Shown piece by piece: positions 27,335 to 36,619 of a stretch of 42,939 bases of DNA. The position numbers and the translations under genes were made by a program. Origin of the DNA: Planctomycetota bacterium (lineage in GTDB: Bacteria; Planctomycetota; Planctomycetia; Gemmatales; Gemmataceae); the NCBI GenBank assembly GCA_016872595.1, contig VGZJ01000017.1:1-42939 (forward strand), written 5' to 3'. The notes under the pieces were generated by a model that was given only the letters and a program-made list of their open reading frames with translations, ran no database searches and had not been told where the DNA came from. Positions within the stretch are counted from its first letter, which is position 1. The number at the start of each line of letters is the position of its first letter.

Positions 27335-28660
27335 TTACAGCAGGCTCTCGACGATCTTCCCGCCGTTCACGAGGGGAACAGGCCGACCCAATGGGGTCAG
27401 ATAAGTCTTGTTGGCGTCGATGCCCATCAGGTCGAAGATTGTGCGTAGGATGTCCTCGATGCTGACCGGGTCCGCGACCGGGGCTTGGCCGAGCTTGTCG
27501 GTCGCGCCGATCACCTTGCCGGGCTTGATGCCGCCGCCGGCGAACAGCACGCTCTGCGCCATCGACCAGTGGTCGCGGCCGGCGTCGCCGTTCACCCGCG
27601 GCGTGCGGCCCATCTCGCCCATCATCACCACGAGCGTGTCGTTCAGCATCCCGCGCTGGTCGAGGTCGTTGACCAGCGCGCTGAACGCCATATCCGCGTG
27701 CGGGATCAGTTCCTTCTCCAAACTGGGGAAGCAGGTGAAGTGCGTGTCCCAACTGCCGTGGTCGATGCCGACGAACCGGCACCCGGCTTCGACCATGCGC
27801 CGCGCGAGCAGCGAGCACTGGCCGAGCGACGAGTACCCGTAGGCCTCGCGCATCGCCTTCGGTTCGCTCTTGAGGTCGAAGGCCTTGCGCGCCGCGGGCG
27901 ACGAGATGAGGTCGCGGGCCTTCTGGTAGTAGGTGTTCATGGTCGCGGCGCGACCGTCCTGCGTGCCGGCTTTTTCGGCCTTCTCCAGTTCGCCGAGGAG
28001 TTGCTTGCGGCGTTCGAGCCGCTTCGCGCCCAGCCCTTCGAGCGCCGCGAGGTCTTTCACCTCGAAGTCGGGTTGAACGGGGTCGGACTCGATCACGAAT
28101 GGCGCGTGTTCCGCGCCGTAGAAGCCCGGCCCGCCGGCGGTGAGCGGGTGCGGCAGGTTGATGTACGGCGGCAGCGCGCCGCGCGGCCCCAGCTCGCGCG
28201 ACACGATGGACCCGGCCGACGGGTACACGTCGTTCACCGGCACGCGGCTGTTGGTGCCGTCGGCGAAGTTCGGCTTGTACCCGGTCCAGAAGTAGTGGCA
28301 CCCGGTGGTGTGGCCGTTGTCGTTGTGGCTGTGCGTGCGCAGGATCGTGTACTTGTGGGCGATCTTCGCAGAACGGTGGCAGTGCTCGCCCACCAGCGTA
28401 CCGGTTACGCTCGTCTTGATGGGCTTGTACGGACCGCGCACCTCGACCGCGGCTTCGGGCTTCATGTCCCACATGTCAATCGTGCTGGGCCCGCCCTGAA
28501 GGAACAGGAAGATGCACGACTTGGCTTTCACCTTCTTGTCGGAGGCGGCGTTGGCCGTGCGCTCGAACAGGCGCGGCAGCGAAAGGCCGCCGATCAGCCC
28601 GGACGCGCCGAGGCGGATCGCTTGCCGGCGGGAGAGGCCGTCGCAGTATCGGGCGGGCAT
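27335..28660 (-). CDS. DUF1501 domain-containing protein (Tat-exported)
   Basis: A 441-aa protein of the sulfatase-like DUF1501 family. The N-terminus has a twin-arginine-type signal (LSRRQAIRLGASGLIGGLSL). Conserved blocks are CIFLFLQGGPSTIDMWDMKP, the metal-site-like THSHNDNGHTTGCHY, GSWDTHFTCFPSLEKELIPH and LVVMMGEMGRTPRVNGDAGRDHW. The alkaline-phosphatase-like fold suggests a hydrolase, but activity is not established. It lies 11 bp after the DUF1549/1553 gene and very likely forms an operon with it, as is usual in planctomycetes. Confidence 0.93.
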   Translation of the reverse strand: MPARYCDGLSRRQAIRLGASGLIGGLSLPRLFERTANAASDKKVKAKSCIFLFLQGGPSTIDMWDMKPEAAVEVRGPYKPIKTSVTGTLVGEHCHRSAKIAHKYTILRTHSHNDNGHTTGCHYFWTGYKPNFADGTNSRVPVNDVYPSAGSIVSRELGPRGALPPYINLPHPLTAGGPGFYGAEHAPFVIESDPVQPDFEVKDLAALEGLGAKRLERRKQLLGELEKAEKAGTQDGRAATMNTYYQKARDLISSPAARKAFDLKSEPKAMREAYGYSSLGQCSLLARRMVEAGCRFVGIDHGSWDTHFTCFPSLEKELIPHADMAFSALVNDLDQRGMLNDTLVVMMGEMGRTPRVNGDAGRDHWSMAQSVLFAGGGIKPGKVIGATDKLGQAPVADPVSIEDILRTIFDLMGIDANKTYLTPLGRPVPLVNGGKIVESLL

Positions 28661-28671
28661 GGCGAAGGTTC

Positions 28672-31071
28672 CTAATGGTTGTAAACGAACTCGCGCTTGT
28701 TCAGCAGCGACCAGAGCAAGTCTTCGACGACCTCACGACGAGCGTCAGCCGCACCGTCGAACGCCCTCAGCACCGCGGCGCGCTCGGCTTCCGTTGGGAA
28801 TCGCGCGATGGTGGCGAGGAACAGCTCGTCGGCGATTTCGGCCGGCGTCTTCTTCGAGTCGGCCAGCTTGCGCGCCACGCCGGCGCGGGCGGCGATCTTC
28901 GCGGTGATCTCGGTCGAGTTCATCAGGTGTAGCGCCTGTGCCATGCTCGGCTCGTTGCTGCGCTCGCACTCGCACACCGACGCGCGAACCGGGCGGCCGA
29001 AGATTTTCAGGAAGTACGACGGCATCCGGTTGTCCCATACCTGAATGGCGCGCACGCCTTCCGGCCAACCGTTGAACTTCTCCGGCGCGCCGGTCGTTTG
29101 GCTGATGGCGTCGAGCAGCACTTCCGCCGGCATCGCGCGCGGCACCGCGTGCGAGAAGTTCTGTTCGTCCTTCGCGTTCGACGGCGTGGTCCGCGAACTG
29201 AGTTGGTAGACGCGCGAGTTCAGCAACGTGCGGGTGAACGCCTTCATGTCGTACTTGGAATCGCGCAGGTGCTTCGCGAGGTCGCGCATGAGCGGTTCGT
29301 TGCTCGCCGGGTTGGTCGCGCGAATGTCGTCGAGCGGTTCGACTAGCCCGCGGCCGAAGTAGTGCGCCCAGACGCGGTTCGCGGCGGCGATCGAGAAGAA
29401 CGGGTTGTCCGCGGCCGTGACCCAATCGGCCAGCACGCGCCGCCGGTCGGTGCCCGGCGCGAAGGTCGGGACCGGCGCGCCGAGCGCCTTCGCGGGAACG
29501 GGCTTCTTCGTGCGCGGGTGGAGTAGGTCGGTGCCGGTCGGCCCGGCGAAGATCGCTTCCGCGCCGGTCGGCAGGTTCTTCCGGCTCACGCCGCTGAAGA
29601 ACCCGGCGAGCGCGAAGTAGTCGTCTTGGCCCCACTTCTCCGAAGGGTGGTGGTGGCACTGCGCGCACTCGATGCGCACGCCAAGGAACACTTGGCTGAT
29701 ACTGCGGCTCATCACTTCCGGCGTGCCTAACACTTTGTAGAACGCGGCCGGGCCTTCCGCCGTGGTCGAGCCTTGCGCGGTCAGCACCTCGCGCGCCATC
29801 TGGTCGAACGGCTTGTTCTGCGCGAACGACTTGCGGAGCCAGCGCGTCATGGCGACCGCGCCGGCGGCGTTGATCGCGTCGCGGTCCACGCGCAGAATGT
29901 CCGACCACTTCATCGCCCAATAGTCGGCGTACTCCGGTCGTTCGAGCAGCGCGTCGATCAGCTTCGCGCGCTTGGTCGACTCCTTGCTACTCAGGAACGC
30001 GCGGGCCTCTTCCGCGGTGGGCAGCGTGCCGATGGTGTCGAGGTACACGCGGCGGAGGAACATCGCGTCGTCGGCCAGTTCGCTCGGCGCGATGCCCAGT
30101 AGCGCGAGCTTGTCCCAGACGTGCTTGTCGATGAAGTTGACTTCCGCGGGGCGCGCGAACGTCACGCCCGGTTGCGGTACCGTCACGCGGCAGGTCGCGA
30201 CGTGGCCCATGTAGCGCACGAGGATCGCGGCCTCGCCGGGGATGTCCGCGGCGTGCACCCACCCGCGGCCGTCCGCGCCGGCAATGGTGGTCGCGTTCGA
30301 CTCGTACTCGGCCTCCGTCGTGATGCAGCGGCGCACGCCGGCGGAATCAATCGCGGTCACTTGCAACTGCTGGTTACCTTTGAGCGCGAGCACGCGATTC
30401 GCCGGCTCCACTTCAATCGCGACGACCGGCTTCACGGCGGCGCTCTCGTACTGCGCGCCTTCGGTGATCCACCGCGTCAGGCGCTTGTGACGAATACCGG
30501 CCGGTTCGACCTTTCGCCCGCCGCCGTGCGGCACGCGCCCGGTGGCCTTCGTCACAAACAGGCTGGCGTCCGGCGCGGACGCGAAGAGCCTCCGCCCGCG
30601 GCCCTCCATCACGAGCGCCTGATAGTCGGCCTGCGGGTCGAAGCCGAACACGCTCAGCTTGAAGCCGTTCTGCCCCTCGGCCTTGCCGTGGCAGCCGCCG
30701 CTGTTGCAGCTCGCCTTCGTCAGAATGGGCAGAATCTGGTGCTCGAACGAGATCGGCGTCGGTTTCAGAAGGCCGCGCACCTCGACCGGCACGCGCACCG
30801 ACTCCGCGCCTTGCGCGACGACGATTTCCGTCTTGCCTTCGCCCTTCGGGATGACAAGCCCGGTCGCATCGACGGTCGCAACGGCGGGGTTGGCAGAGGT
30901 GTACTTGGCGGCGCGGGTCAGGTCCGGGCCGGGCTTGTCGTTCGCAACCAAAAGCTGCTGGCTCGATTCGGGGTTATCCAGAACAACGGTCGCGGGCTTC
31001 ACGACAACCGCCGCGTGCGCGGGCGCACCAACGGCAAGTAGCACGAGCAGGGGAGAGAGCGTTCGGAACAT
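28672..31071 (-). CDS. DUF1549/DUF1553 protein with Ig-like and c-type cytochrome motifs
   Basis: A 799-aa exported protein (signal MFRTLSPLLVLLAVGAPAHA). A bacterial Ig-like (BIG2) domain occupies about 22-105 (YTSANPAVATVDATGLVIPKG). A cytochrome-like segment has CNSGGCHGKAEG (Cx4CH). A second Ig-like domain follows. DUF1549 begins about residue 320 (DKHVWDKLALLGIAPSELAD) and contains ECAQCHHHPSEKW, a CxxCH haem motif. DUF1553 ends the protein (NRVWAHYFGRGLVEPLDDIR, LMNSTEITAKI). It is the first gene of the DUF1549-DUF1501-PPC operon, divergent from the DUF1592 gene. An electron-transfer or polymer-degradation role is suggested only by context. Confidence 0.92.
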   Translation of the reverse strand: MFRTLSPLLVLLAVGAPAHAAVVVKPATVVLDNPESSQQLLVANDKPGPDLTRAAKYTSANPAVATVDATGLVIPKGEGKTEIVVAQGAESVRVPVEVRGLLKPTPISFEHQILPILTKASCNSGGCHGKAEGQNGFKLSVFGFDPQADYQALVMEGRGRRLFASAPDASLFVTKATGRVPHGGGRKVEPAGIRHKRLTRWITEGAQYESAAVKPVVAIEVEPANRVLALKGNQQLQVTAIDSAGVRRCITTEAEYESNATTIAGADGRGWVHAADIPGEAAILVRYMGHVATCRVTVPQPGVTFARPAEVNFIDKHVWDKLALLGIAPSELADDAMFLRRVYLDTIGTLPTAEEARAFLSSKESTKRAKLIDALLERPEYADYWAMKWSDILRVDRDAINAAGAVAMTRWLRKSFAQNKPFDQMAREVLTAQGSTTAEGPAAFYKVLGTPEVMSRSISQVFLGVRIECAQCHHHPSEKWGQDDYFALAGFFSGVSRKNLPTGAEAIFAGPTGTDLLHPRTKKPVPAKALGAPVPTFAPGTDRRRVLADWVTAADNPFFSIAAANRVWAHYFGRGLVEPLDDIRATNPASNEPLMRDLAKHLRDSKYDMKAFTRTLLNSRVYQLSSRTTPSNAKDEQNFSHAVPRAMPAEVLLDAISQTTGAPEKFNGWPEGVRAIQVWDNRMPSYFLKIFGRPVRASVCECERSNEPSMAQALHLMNSTEITAKIAARAGVARKLADSKKTPAEIADELFLATIARFPTEAERAAVLRAFDGAADARREVVEDLLWSLLNKREFVYNH

Positions 31072-31150
31072 GCGCGAGGCTCGGCAGGCAGGGACCGACA
31101 GGTGAAGAGATCATACCCCAAGGGCGCGGCGAGTGCGAGAGGCTTTCCGA

Positions 31151-31194
31151 AGCAGCTCGCGGCTTCGCGAGCGCATGCGAAGCCGCGAGCTGCT
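31151..31194. repeat. 18-bp perfect palindrome in a divergent promoter region
   Basis: AGCAGCTCGCGGCTTCGC (31151-31168) is repeated in reverse complement at 31177-31194 around an 8-nt loop, in the 177-bp gap between the divergent DUF1549/1553 and DUF1592 genes. It may be an operator or a mobile palindromic repeat; the core is shared with the hairpin at 27288-27327. Confidence 0.7.
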
Positions 31195-31248
31195 GACTTT
31201 CGCGCGTGTGGGGGTAAGATGCGCGTATCGCATTCGTTGGAGTCCGCA

Positions 31249-34200
31249 ATGACACGAACTCTCCCCCTCCTGCTCATCTGCGGCGTACTGGCGTTCGCGC
31301 TCGCGCCGACCTCGCGCCCCACAGTTGCGCAGGAGCCGAAGGCGAAGGGCGACGATTTCACCGCTGCGGTCAAGCCGGTGGTCGCGAAGTATTGCCTGTC
31401 GTGCCACTCCACAAAGGTCAAGAAGGGGAGCCTCGACCTCGAACGGTTCGGCACTGTGGCCGACGTGCGCAAGGACGTGAAAGTGTGGCAGAACATGATC
31501 GAGCAGATCGAGACGGGCGAGATGCCGCCGAAAGACAAGCCGCAGCCGAGCGAGGCCGAGAAGAAGCAACTGATCGCGTGGATCAAAGGGTTCCTCGAAG
31601 CGGAAGCAAAGGCCCGCACTGGCGACCCGGGTTTCGTTCCCTTGCGCCGGCTCTCGAACGCCGAGTACGACTACACCGTGCGCGACCTGACCGGCGTGGA
31701 CCTGCGCCCGGCGCGCGAGTTCCCGGCCGACGGCGCGGCCGGCGAGGGATTTACCAACGCCGCCGAAGCCCTCACGGACATCTCGCCGGCGCTCTTCACC
31801 AAGTACCTCAACGCCGCGAAGGACACCGCCGACCGTGCGGTCCTGCTGCCCGACGGCTTCCGCTTCTCGCCCGCGAAGACCCGGCGCGACTGGACCGACG
31901 AGGGCACCGCGAAGCTGCGCGCGTTCTACCGCGAGGTCGCGCCGCCCGACGGAAAACTGCCGGTGCAAGCGTACCTGCTCGCGACGGTGCGGAACCGCGA
32001 CGCGCTGCTCGCGGGCAAGTTCGATGAGGTCGCGGCGAAGGAGAAGCTGAGCGCGAAGTACCTGCGGGCGCTGTTCGCGGCGCTAAGCAATCCGACGCAA
32101 TCGCGCCCGCTCGACACGATTCGCGCGAAGTGGCGCGGGGCGAAGGAGGCGGACGTCCCGGCGCTCGCGGCCGACGTGGTCGCACAGCAGAACGCGCTGT
32201 GGCGCACGGTGCGCATCGGCAGCTACGTTCAGGCCAAGTGGGGCGAAGCCAAGGGCGGCTACCTTGAGAGCGTGACGCGACAGGTGCCCGTCGATCCGCC
32301 GGTCGCGGAGTCGGCGACTTTGCGGTTCCCGTTCAAGCCCGCGCCGGGGCAATCGGACGTGACGCTGTACATGAGCGCGCACGAAGTCAAGAGCGCGGGC
32401 GATGTGGTGTGGGCGCGGCCGCGCTTCGAGGGCGCGGGCAAGCCCCCATTACTCCTGAGCGATTACGCCACCTTCGGCCTGGCGTTCGAGGTCGAGTACC
32501 CAACGGCCTTCGCCAACAGCGCGAAGTACCTCGCCGCAGCGGTCGAACTGGCCAACGACAAGAAACTGACCGTCGAGGACGTGGCCAGGACGCACGGCAT
32601 CGACGCAGCATTCTTGAAGCGGTGGAGCGAGGTACTCGCGGTCGAGTCGTTCGCACGCGACGCCAATGCAATTGGCCGCATCGTGCCCGCAGTCGAGCTG
32701 ACATTGCTCGAAGTGAAGACCGCGCCGAACGCCGCCCGCCCCGCCATCAACGGCTGGCACAAGAAGGGCACCGACCTGCCCGTTCTGGTCACGAACTCTT
32801 CGGACAAGGCCGAGCAGATTCCCGGCCGCGTGCCGGCAAAGGGGGTGGGCGTTCACCCGATGCCGAAGGAGTTCGTCGCGGTGGTGTGGACCGCGCCGGT
32901 GGCGTGCAGCGTGAAGGTTAGCGCGAAGATCGTTCACGCGCACCCGGCGTGCGGTAACGGCGTGGCGTACTGGCTCGAACACCGCCGCGCCGGGCGCGCC
33001 GCGGTGTTCGCTGAAGGGGGCATCGACCTCGGCGGCGAAGCCGTGCCCGCGGTGAAGACGCTCAAAATCGAGAAGGGCGATCAGGTCATCCTCGCGGTGG
33101 ACGCGAAGAACAACGAACACACCTGTGACATGACCGCGATCGAGTTCGCGCTGACCGACACTGAAAAGCCGGGCCGTATCTGGAACCTCGCCGCGGACAT
33201 CGCCACCAGCGTTCAGGCCGGCAACCCGCACGACGACGCGCAGGGCAACAAGGCCGTGTGGAGCTTCGTCCGCGGGCCGTCGCGCCCACTGGGCGCGAGC
33301 GTCAGCAACCTGATCCCGCCCGCGTCGCTGCTCGGCAAGTGGCGCGATGCGGCCAGCGACCCCAAGCAGAAGGACGAGGCCGCGAAGCTGGCTTCGCAGG
33401 TGCAAGCGCTGCTGAGCGGCGCGCGGCCGAAGGAGGACAAGTCGCCGGATCGCGCGCTGTACGACAACCTCGTGGGCGTCGAGAGCAAGCTGTTCGTTGG
33501 CGTCGATGTGGCGAAGGTTGCGAGAGCGCAAACGGCTTCGAAGTTCGGGCTGCCCAAAGAGAGGTTCGTTGATGGCAACCTGACTGCGAAAACGAATCAG
33601 GTGATCGAGGTGAAGTTGCCGGCTGCGCTGTTCGTCGGGCGCGAGTTCGTTGTGGAGGCGAAGCTCGGCGGCGCGGCCGGCACGAGGCTCGTGCTCCCCG
33701 GCGTGTCCGCCGCGCCGGGCGCGGCCCCCACCAGCCCGCTGCTCGGCTCCGCGACCGGCGAAGCGTACAAGCAGTTCGTTGCGGGCAACGACGAGTTCCG
33801 CCGGGTTTTCCCGCTCTACACCTGCTTCCCGCAGGTCGTGCCAACGGACGAAGTCGTCTCGCTGAAGATGTTCCACCGCGAAGACGAACCGCTCGTGCGC
33901 CTGTTCCTCTCGGACGAGCAGACGCGCACGCTCGAACGCCTCTGGGCCGAGCACCGGTTCGTTAGCCGGCAGCCGGTCGCGGAGTGGGAGTACCTGCCGC
34001 AGTTCATGGGCTACACCACGCAGGACACGCCGAAGGAGTTACAGCAGTTCTTCATCGACCGCAAGCCGCTGTTCAAGAAGTTGGCCGACGAGTTCGTAAA
34101 GGACGAAGAGGTCGCGGCCCCGAAGCAACTGGACACGCTGGTCGCGTTCGCGGAGAAGGTGTACCGTCGCCCGCTCGCGGCGGGCGAGAAGGACGAACTG

Positions 34201-35373
34201 CGCGCGCTGTACACGCGCATTCGCGCGAAGGGCGCACCGCACGAAGAGGCGTTCCGCGGCGTGCTGGCGCGGGTGTTCGTCGCCCCGGCGTTCCTGTACC
34301 GCATCGAAGCCGCCCCGAAGGGCAAGGAACCGGGGGCGGTCAGCGATTACGAACTGGCGACGCGCCTCAGTTACTTCCTCTGGGCCAGCGCCCCCGACGA
34401 CGAGCTGCGCGCGCTGGCCGTGGCCGGCAAGCTGCGCGACCCGCAAACGCTCGCCGCCCAAGCGCGGCGCATGACGAAGGACGCCAAGACCCGCGCGCTC
34501 GCGGTCGAGTTCGGCACACAGTGGCTCCACGTTCGCGCGTTCGACGAGCACAACGAGAAGAACGAGAAACTGTTCCCGACGTTCACGCCCGAACTGCGGA
34601 AGGCCATGAACGAAGAATCGGTCCTGTTCTTCCTCGACCTGTTCCAATCCGACCGCCCGGTCACGGCGATCCTCGATTCCGATCACACGTTCGTGAACGA
34701 GGCGCTGGCGAAGCACTACGGCATTCCCGGCGTGAGCGGCCCGGCGTTCCGCAAGGTGGACGGCGTCAAGAAGCACGGTCGCGGCGGGATTCTGGGCCTC
34801 GGCAGCGTGCAGGCGAAGCAGAGCGGCGCGTCGCGCACCAGCCCGGTGCTGCGCGGCAACTGGGTGGTCGAAACGCTGCTGGGCGAGAAGCTGCCCAAGC
34901 CGCCCGCGAACGTGCCGCAACTGCCGGAAATCGAAGGCGCGGACAAGCTCACGGTGCGGCAACTGGTCGAGCGCCACGCGAAGGATCAGGCGTGCGCCGT
35001 CTGCCACGTCCGCATCGACCCGTTCGGCTTCGCGCTGGAGAAGTACGACCCCATCGGACGCCTGCGCGAGAAAGACTTGGGCGGCCTCGCCATCGACGCC
35101 AAATCGAAGCTCAAAGACGGCACCGAGTTCGACGGCATCGACGGCCTCCGCACCTACCTGCTCACGAAGAAGAAAGACGTGATCGTGCGCCTGTTCTGCC
35201 AGCGCCTGTTGGGGTACGCTTTAGGGCGCTCCACCACGCTCTCGGACACGGCGCTGATCGACGAGATGGTGAGCGCGCTGAACAAGAACGAGGGCAAGGT
35301 GAGCGCGGCAGTCGAGGTGCTCGTGACGAGCAAGCAATTCAGGATGGTCAGGGGAAGTGGGTTCGAGGAGTAG
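31249..35373 (+). CDS. Large planctomycete cytochrome-type protein (DUF1587/1592/1588/1585)
   Basis: A 1374-aa protein from the ATG at 31249 (GGAG 7 nt upstream; signal MTRTLPLLLICGVLAFALAP). The track's earlier start adds an unlikely leader. Domains in order: an N-terminal cytochrome-c-like module with CLSCH (about 45-110), DUF1587 (RRLSNAEYDYTVRDLTGVDL), a long insert of about 600 residues without a recognised domain, DUF1595/DUF1592 (FAEKVYRRPLAAGEKDELRA, ATRLSYFLWASAPDDELRAL), DUF1588 (GILGLGSVQAKQSGASRTSP, ACAVCHVRIDPFGFALEKYD with a second CxxCH) and DUF1585 (FCQRLLGYALGRSTTLSD). These are usually encoded next to a DUF1552 gene, which here lies 1.25 kb downstream beyond a rearranged segment. 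Confidence 0.93.
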   Translation: MTRTLPLLLICGVLAFALAPTSRPTVAQEPKAKGDDFTAAVKPVVAKYCLSCHSTKVKKGSLDLERFGTVADVRKDVKVWQNMIEQIETGEMPPKDKPQPSEAEKKQLIAWIKGFLEAEAKARTGDPGFVPLRRLSNAEYDYTVRDLTGVDLRPAREFPADGAAGEGFTNAAEALTDISPALFTKYLNAAKDTADRAVLLPDGFRFSPAKTRRDWTDEGTAKLRAFYREVAPPDGKLPVQAYLLATVRNRDALLAGKFDEVAAKEKLSAKYLRALFAALSNPTQSRPLDTIRAKWRGAKEADVPALAADVVAQQNALWRTVRIGSYVQAKWGEAKGGYLESVTRQVPVDPPVAESATLRFPFKPAPGQSDVTLYMSAHEVKSAGDVVWARPRFEGAGKPPLLLSDYATFGLAFEVEYPTAFANSAKYLAAAVELANDKKLTVEDVARTHGIDAAFLKRWSEVLAVESFARDANAIGRIVPAVELTLLEVKTAPNAARPAINGWHKKGTDLPVLVTNSSDKAEQIPGRVPAKGVGVHPMPKEFVAVVWTAPVACSVKVSAKIVHAHPACGNGVAYWLEHRRAGRAAVFAEGGIDLGGEAVPAVKTLKIEKGDQVILAVDAKNNEHTCDMTAIEFALTDTEKPGRIWNLAADIATSVQAGNPHDDAQGNKAVWSFVRGPSRPLGASVSNLIPPASLLGKWRDAASDPKQKDEAAKLASQVQALLSGARPKEDKSPDRALYDNLVGVESKLFVGVDVAKVARAQTASKFGLPKERFVDGNLTAKTNQVIEVKLPAALFVGREFVVEAKLGGAAGTRLVLPGVSAAPGAAPTSPLLGSATGEAYKQFVAGNDEFRRVFPLYTCFPQVVPTDEVVSLKMFHREDEPLVRLFLSDEQTRTLERLWAEHRFVSRQPVAEWEYLPQFMGYTTQDTPKELQQFFIDRKPLFKKLADEFVKDEEVAAPKQLDTLVAFAEKVYRRPLAAGEKDELRALYTRIRAKGAPHEEAFRGVLARVFVAPAFLYRIEAAPKGKEPGAVSDYELATRLSYFLWASAPDDELRALAVAGKLRDPQTLAAQARRMTKDAKTRALAVEFGTQWLHVRAFDEHNEKNEKLFPTFTPELRKAMNEESVLFFLDLFQSDRPVTAILDSDHTFVNEALAKHYGIPGVSGPAFRKVDGVKKHGRGGILGLGSVQAKQSGASRTSPVLRGNWVVETLLGEKLPKPPANVPQLPEIEGADKLTVRQLVERHAKDQACAVCHVRIDPFGFALEKYDPIGRLREKDLGGLAIDAKSKLKDGTEFDGIDGLRTYLLTKKKDVIVRLFCQRLLGYALGRSTTLSDTALIDEMVSALNKNEGKVSAAVEVLVTSKQFRMVRGSGFEE

Positions 35374-35406
35374 CTCAACTGCGCGAGGGCGTAATGTTCG
35401 GTCAAC

Positions 35407-35658
35407 TTAGGGCGAACATCGGTCGATCTCCCTCAGGCGCTCCATCACGGCTTCGGGCGAGACCCACTTTGTGTTAGGGTCGCGCCGTTCGCGCTCGAGT
35501 TCCTCGACGGTGACGCCGAACTCGGCGAACGAGATGTTCGTCAGCGCCGCCGGGATGAACTGGCCGAGCAGCACGCCGTTCGGCCCCCGCACTTCTTGCG
35601 GAGCGGACACGGCGGCCAGCGCCGTAGCCGTGGGTTCGTCGAGAATCGTGATCGGCAT
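35407..35658 (-). CDS. Small conserved-looking hypothetical protein
   Basis: 83 aa, no signal peptide or membrane segment. The layout is a short N-terminal acidic part, then VRGPNGVLLGQFIPA, then a charged helix (FGVTVEELERERRDPNTKWV) and the tail PEAVMERLREIDRCSP. Small planctomycete proteins with such a 'xRGPxGxxLG' segment and a helical tail often look like antitoxin-type or AbrB-like regulators, but no toxin gene is adjacent, so this is only a suggestion. AGAGGAAC lies just upstream of the ATG. It occupies the rearranged segment between the DUF1592 and DUF1552 genes. Confidence 0.6.
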   Translation of the reverse strand: MPITILDEPTATALAAVSAPQEVRGPNGVLLGQFIPAALTNISFAEFGVTVEELERERRDPNTKWVSPEAVMERLREIDRCSP

Positions 35659-35747
35659 GGCGGTTCCTCTTGGGCAACCGCCATGTTACCCTGGACGAGA
35701 GCCGAAATGCAGGCGGGTTCTGCCACGGTGTAGGTGATCGTGCAGAG

Positions 35748-35789
35748 AAACAGTTTAGGATGGTGCGAGGTAGCGAGTTTGGGGAGTGA
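35748..35789 (+). pseudogene. Diverged second copy of the DUF1592 protein C-terminal tail
   Basis: The 42 nt read KQFRMVRGSEFGE-stop, against KQFRMVRGSGFEE-stop at the end of the DUF1592 gene (35332-35373). Most codons differ only at third positions (AAG/AAA, CAA/CAG, TTC/TTT, AGT/AGC), so the similarity comes from protein-level conservation rather than recent copying. It is the last fragment of a lost DUF1592 paralogue or of a replaced gene end. The preceding sequence (FCHGVGDRAE) does not match clearly. Confidence 0.7.
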
Positions 35790-35824
35790 ATCGCTTGTAC
35801 TGAATTGCTCCTAATGGGATTGCC

Positions 35825-36589
35825 ATGCCATTCGTTCGTCCCAAATCCGCGACACAGCTCACTGTTGTGCAAAAGCGGCAGTTGATCGAGGCATATTTTG
35901 ATGAGTACCGTCAATTGGCAGAGAGTACTCCCGATCTGCTGAACAGGAAAATCCCGCGTGACGGGGATGCATTTGCCCAACTGCTCGATCAGATCGGCGA
36001 GTTGCTGGTGAAGCACGCGGAAACCGTGGCTTCTCAACCCGGCCCAGTCGCCCAATTCCTCTCAGACAACCCCTTGCCGGCATCGTTAGCCGGTAAACTC
36101 CCTAACGAGTTTCGTGTCTTTTGTCTTACTTTGAATGCCCTCAAGCAATGGGTTGCTGCCGAACAAGCTGCAACCGATCGCTACCTTTTGGGTGGGACGG
36201 CACGGGAGCTATGTCGGGCGGCAGCGACCAACTGTATCCTTTCAGGCGAATCGCTCGTAACGGGCAGCGTCGACTTGCATCATCCGCTGCGCGACGGTCG
36301 TCCACCTATTCCCCTGAGTAAAGTGGCGCACGCCAAACTCGAAGGGCAAGTGTCGGATTCGGCTAGCGACGCGCTGCGTGGTCTGTTGTCGATGGTCCGC
36401 CGGAGCGGTAGATCATGGGCGCAACTGCGGCGAGGCTGTTTAGATCTCCTCGAACGGCCGGTGCAGCATTCGACACCAGCGATGAGAAATGGTGCGCGAG
36501 CGTTTGCTCGAGAAGCATCGCTGGCAGCAGCGAAGAGCTACCAAGAACTCATCGATTGGCTCGATGAACACAAGCTTGGCGCAATCTAG
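35825..36589 (+). CDS. Hypothetical protein with an HNH-like motif
   Basis: A 254-aa protein, mostly helical. The first about 110 residues are not recognised. Residues about 137-176 read CILSGESLVTGSVDLHHPLR followed by DGRPPIPLSKVAHAKLEGQ. A paired His (152-153), a second Arg/Pro-rich strand and a later His resemble the HNH endonuclease core, but the usual paired CxxC zinc ligands are missing. The codon usage is clearly less GC-biased than in neighbours (many A/T-ended codons), suggesting transfer. It sits directly after the DUF1592 tail remnant and before the DUF1552 gene. It could be a nuclease-derived or non-catalytic HNH protein. Confidence 0.65.
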   Translation: MPFVRPKSATQLTVVQKRQLIEAYFDEYRQLAESTPDLLNRKIPRDGDAFAQLLDQIGELLVKHAETVASQPGPVAQFLSDNPLPASLAGKLPNEFRVFCLTLNALKQWVAAEQAATDRYLLGGTARELCRAAATNCILSGESLVTGSVDLHHPLRDGRPPIPLSKVAHAKLEGQVSDSASDALRGLLSMVRRSGRSWAQLRRGCLDLLERPVQHSTPAMRNGARAFAREASLAAAKSYQELIDWLDEHKLGAI

Positions 36590-36619
36590 TTTCCAGACTC
36601 AGGACTAAAGAGACACACA

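Noticed and set aside
33984-35477. 497-aa plus-strand ORF inside the DUF1592 gene
   Set aside because: It is Arg/Gly/Pro-rich low-complexity, in a shifted frame of a gene with clear domains in the main frame.
35407-35658. Toxin-antitoxin pair
   Set aside because: The small protein has an antitoxin-like size, but no toxin-like gene is adjacent on the same strand.
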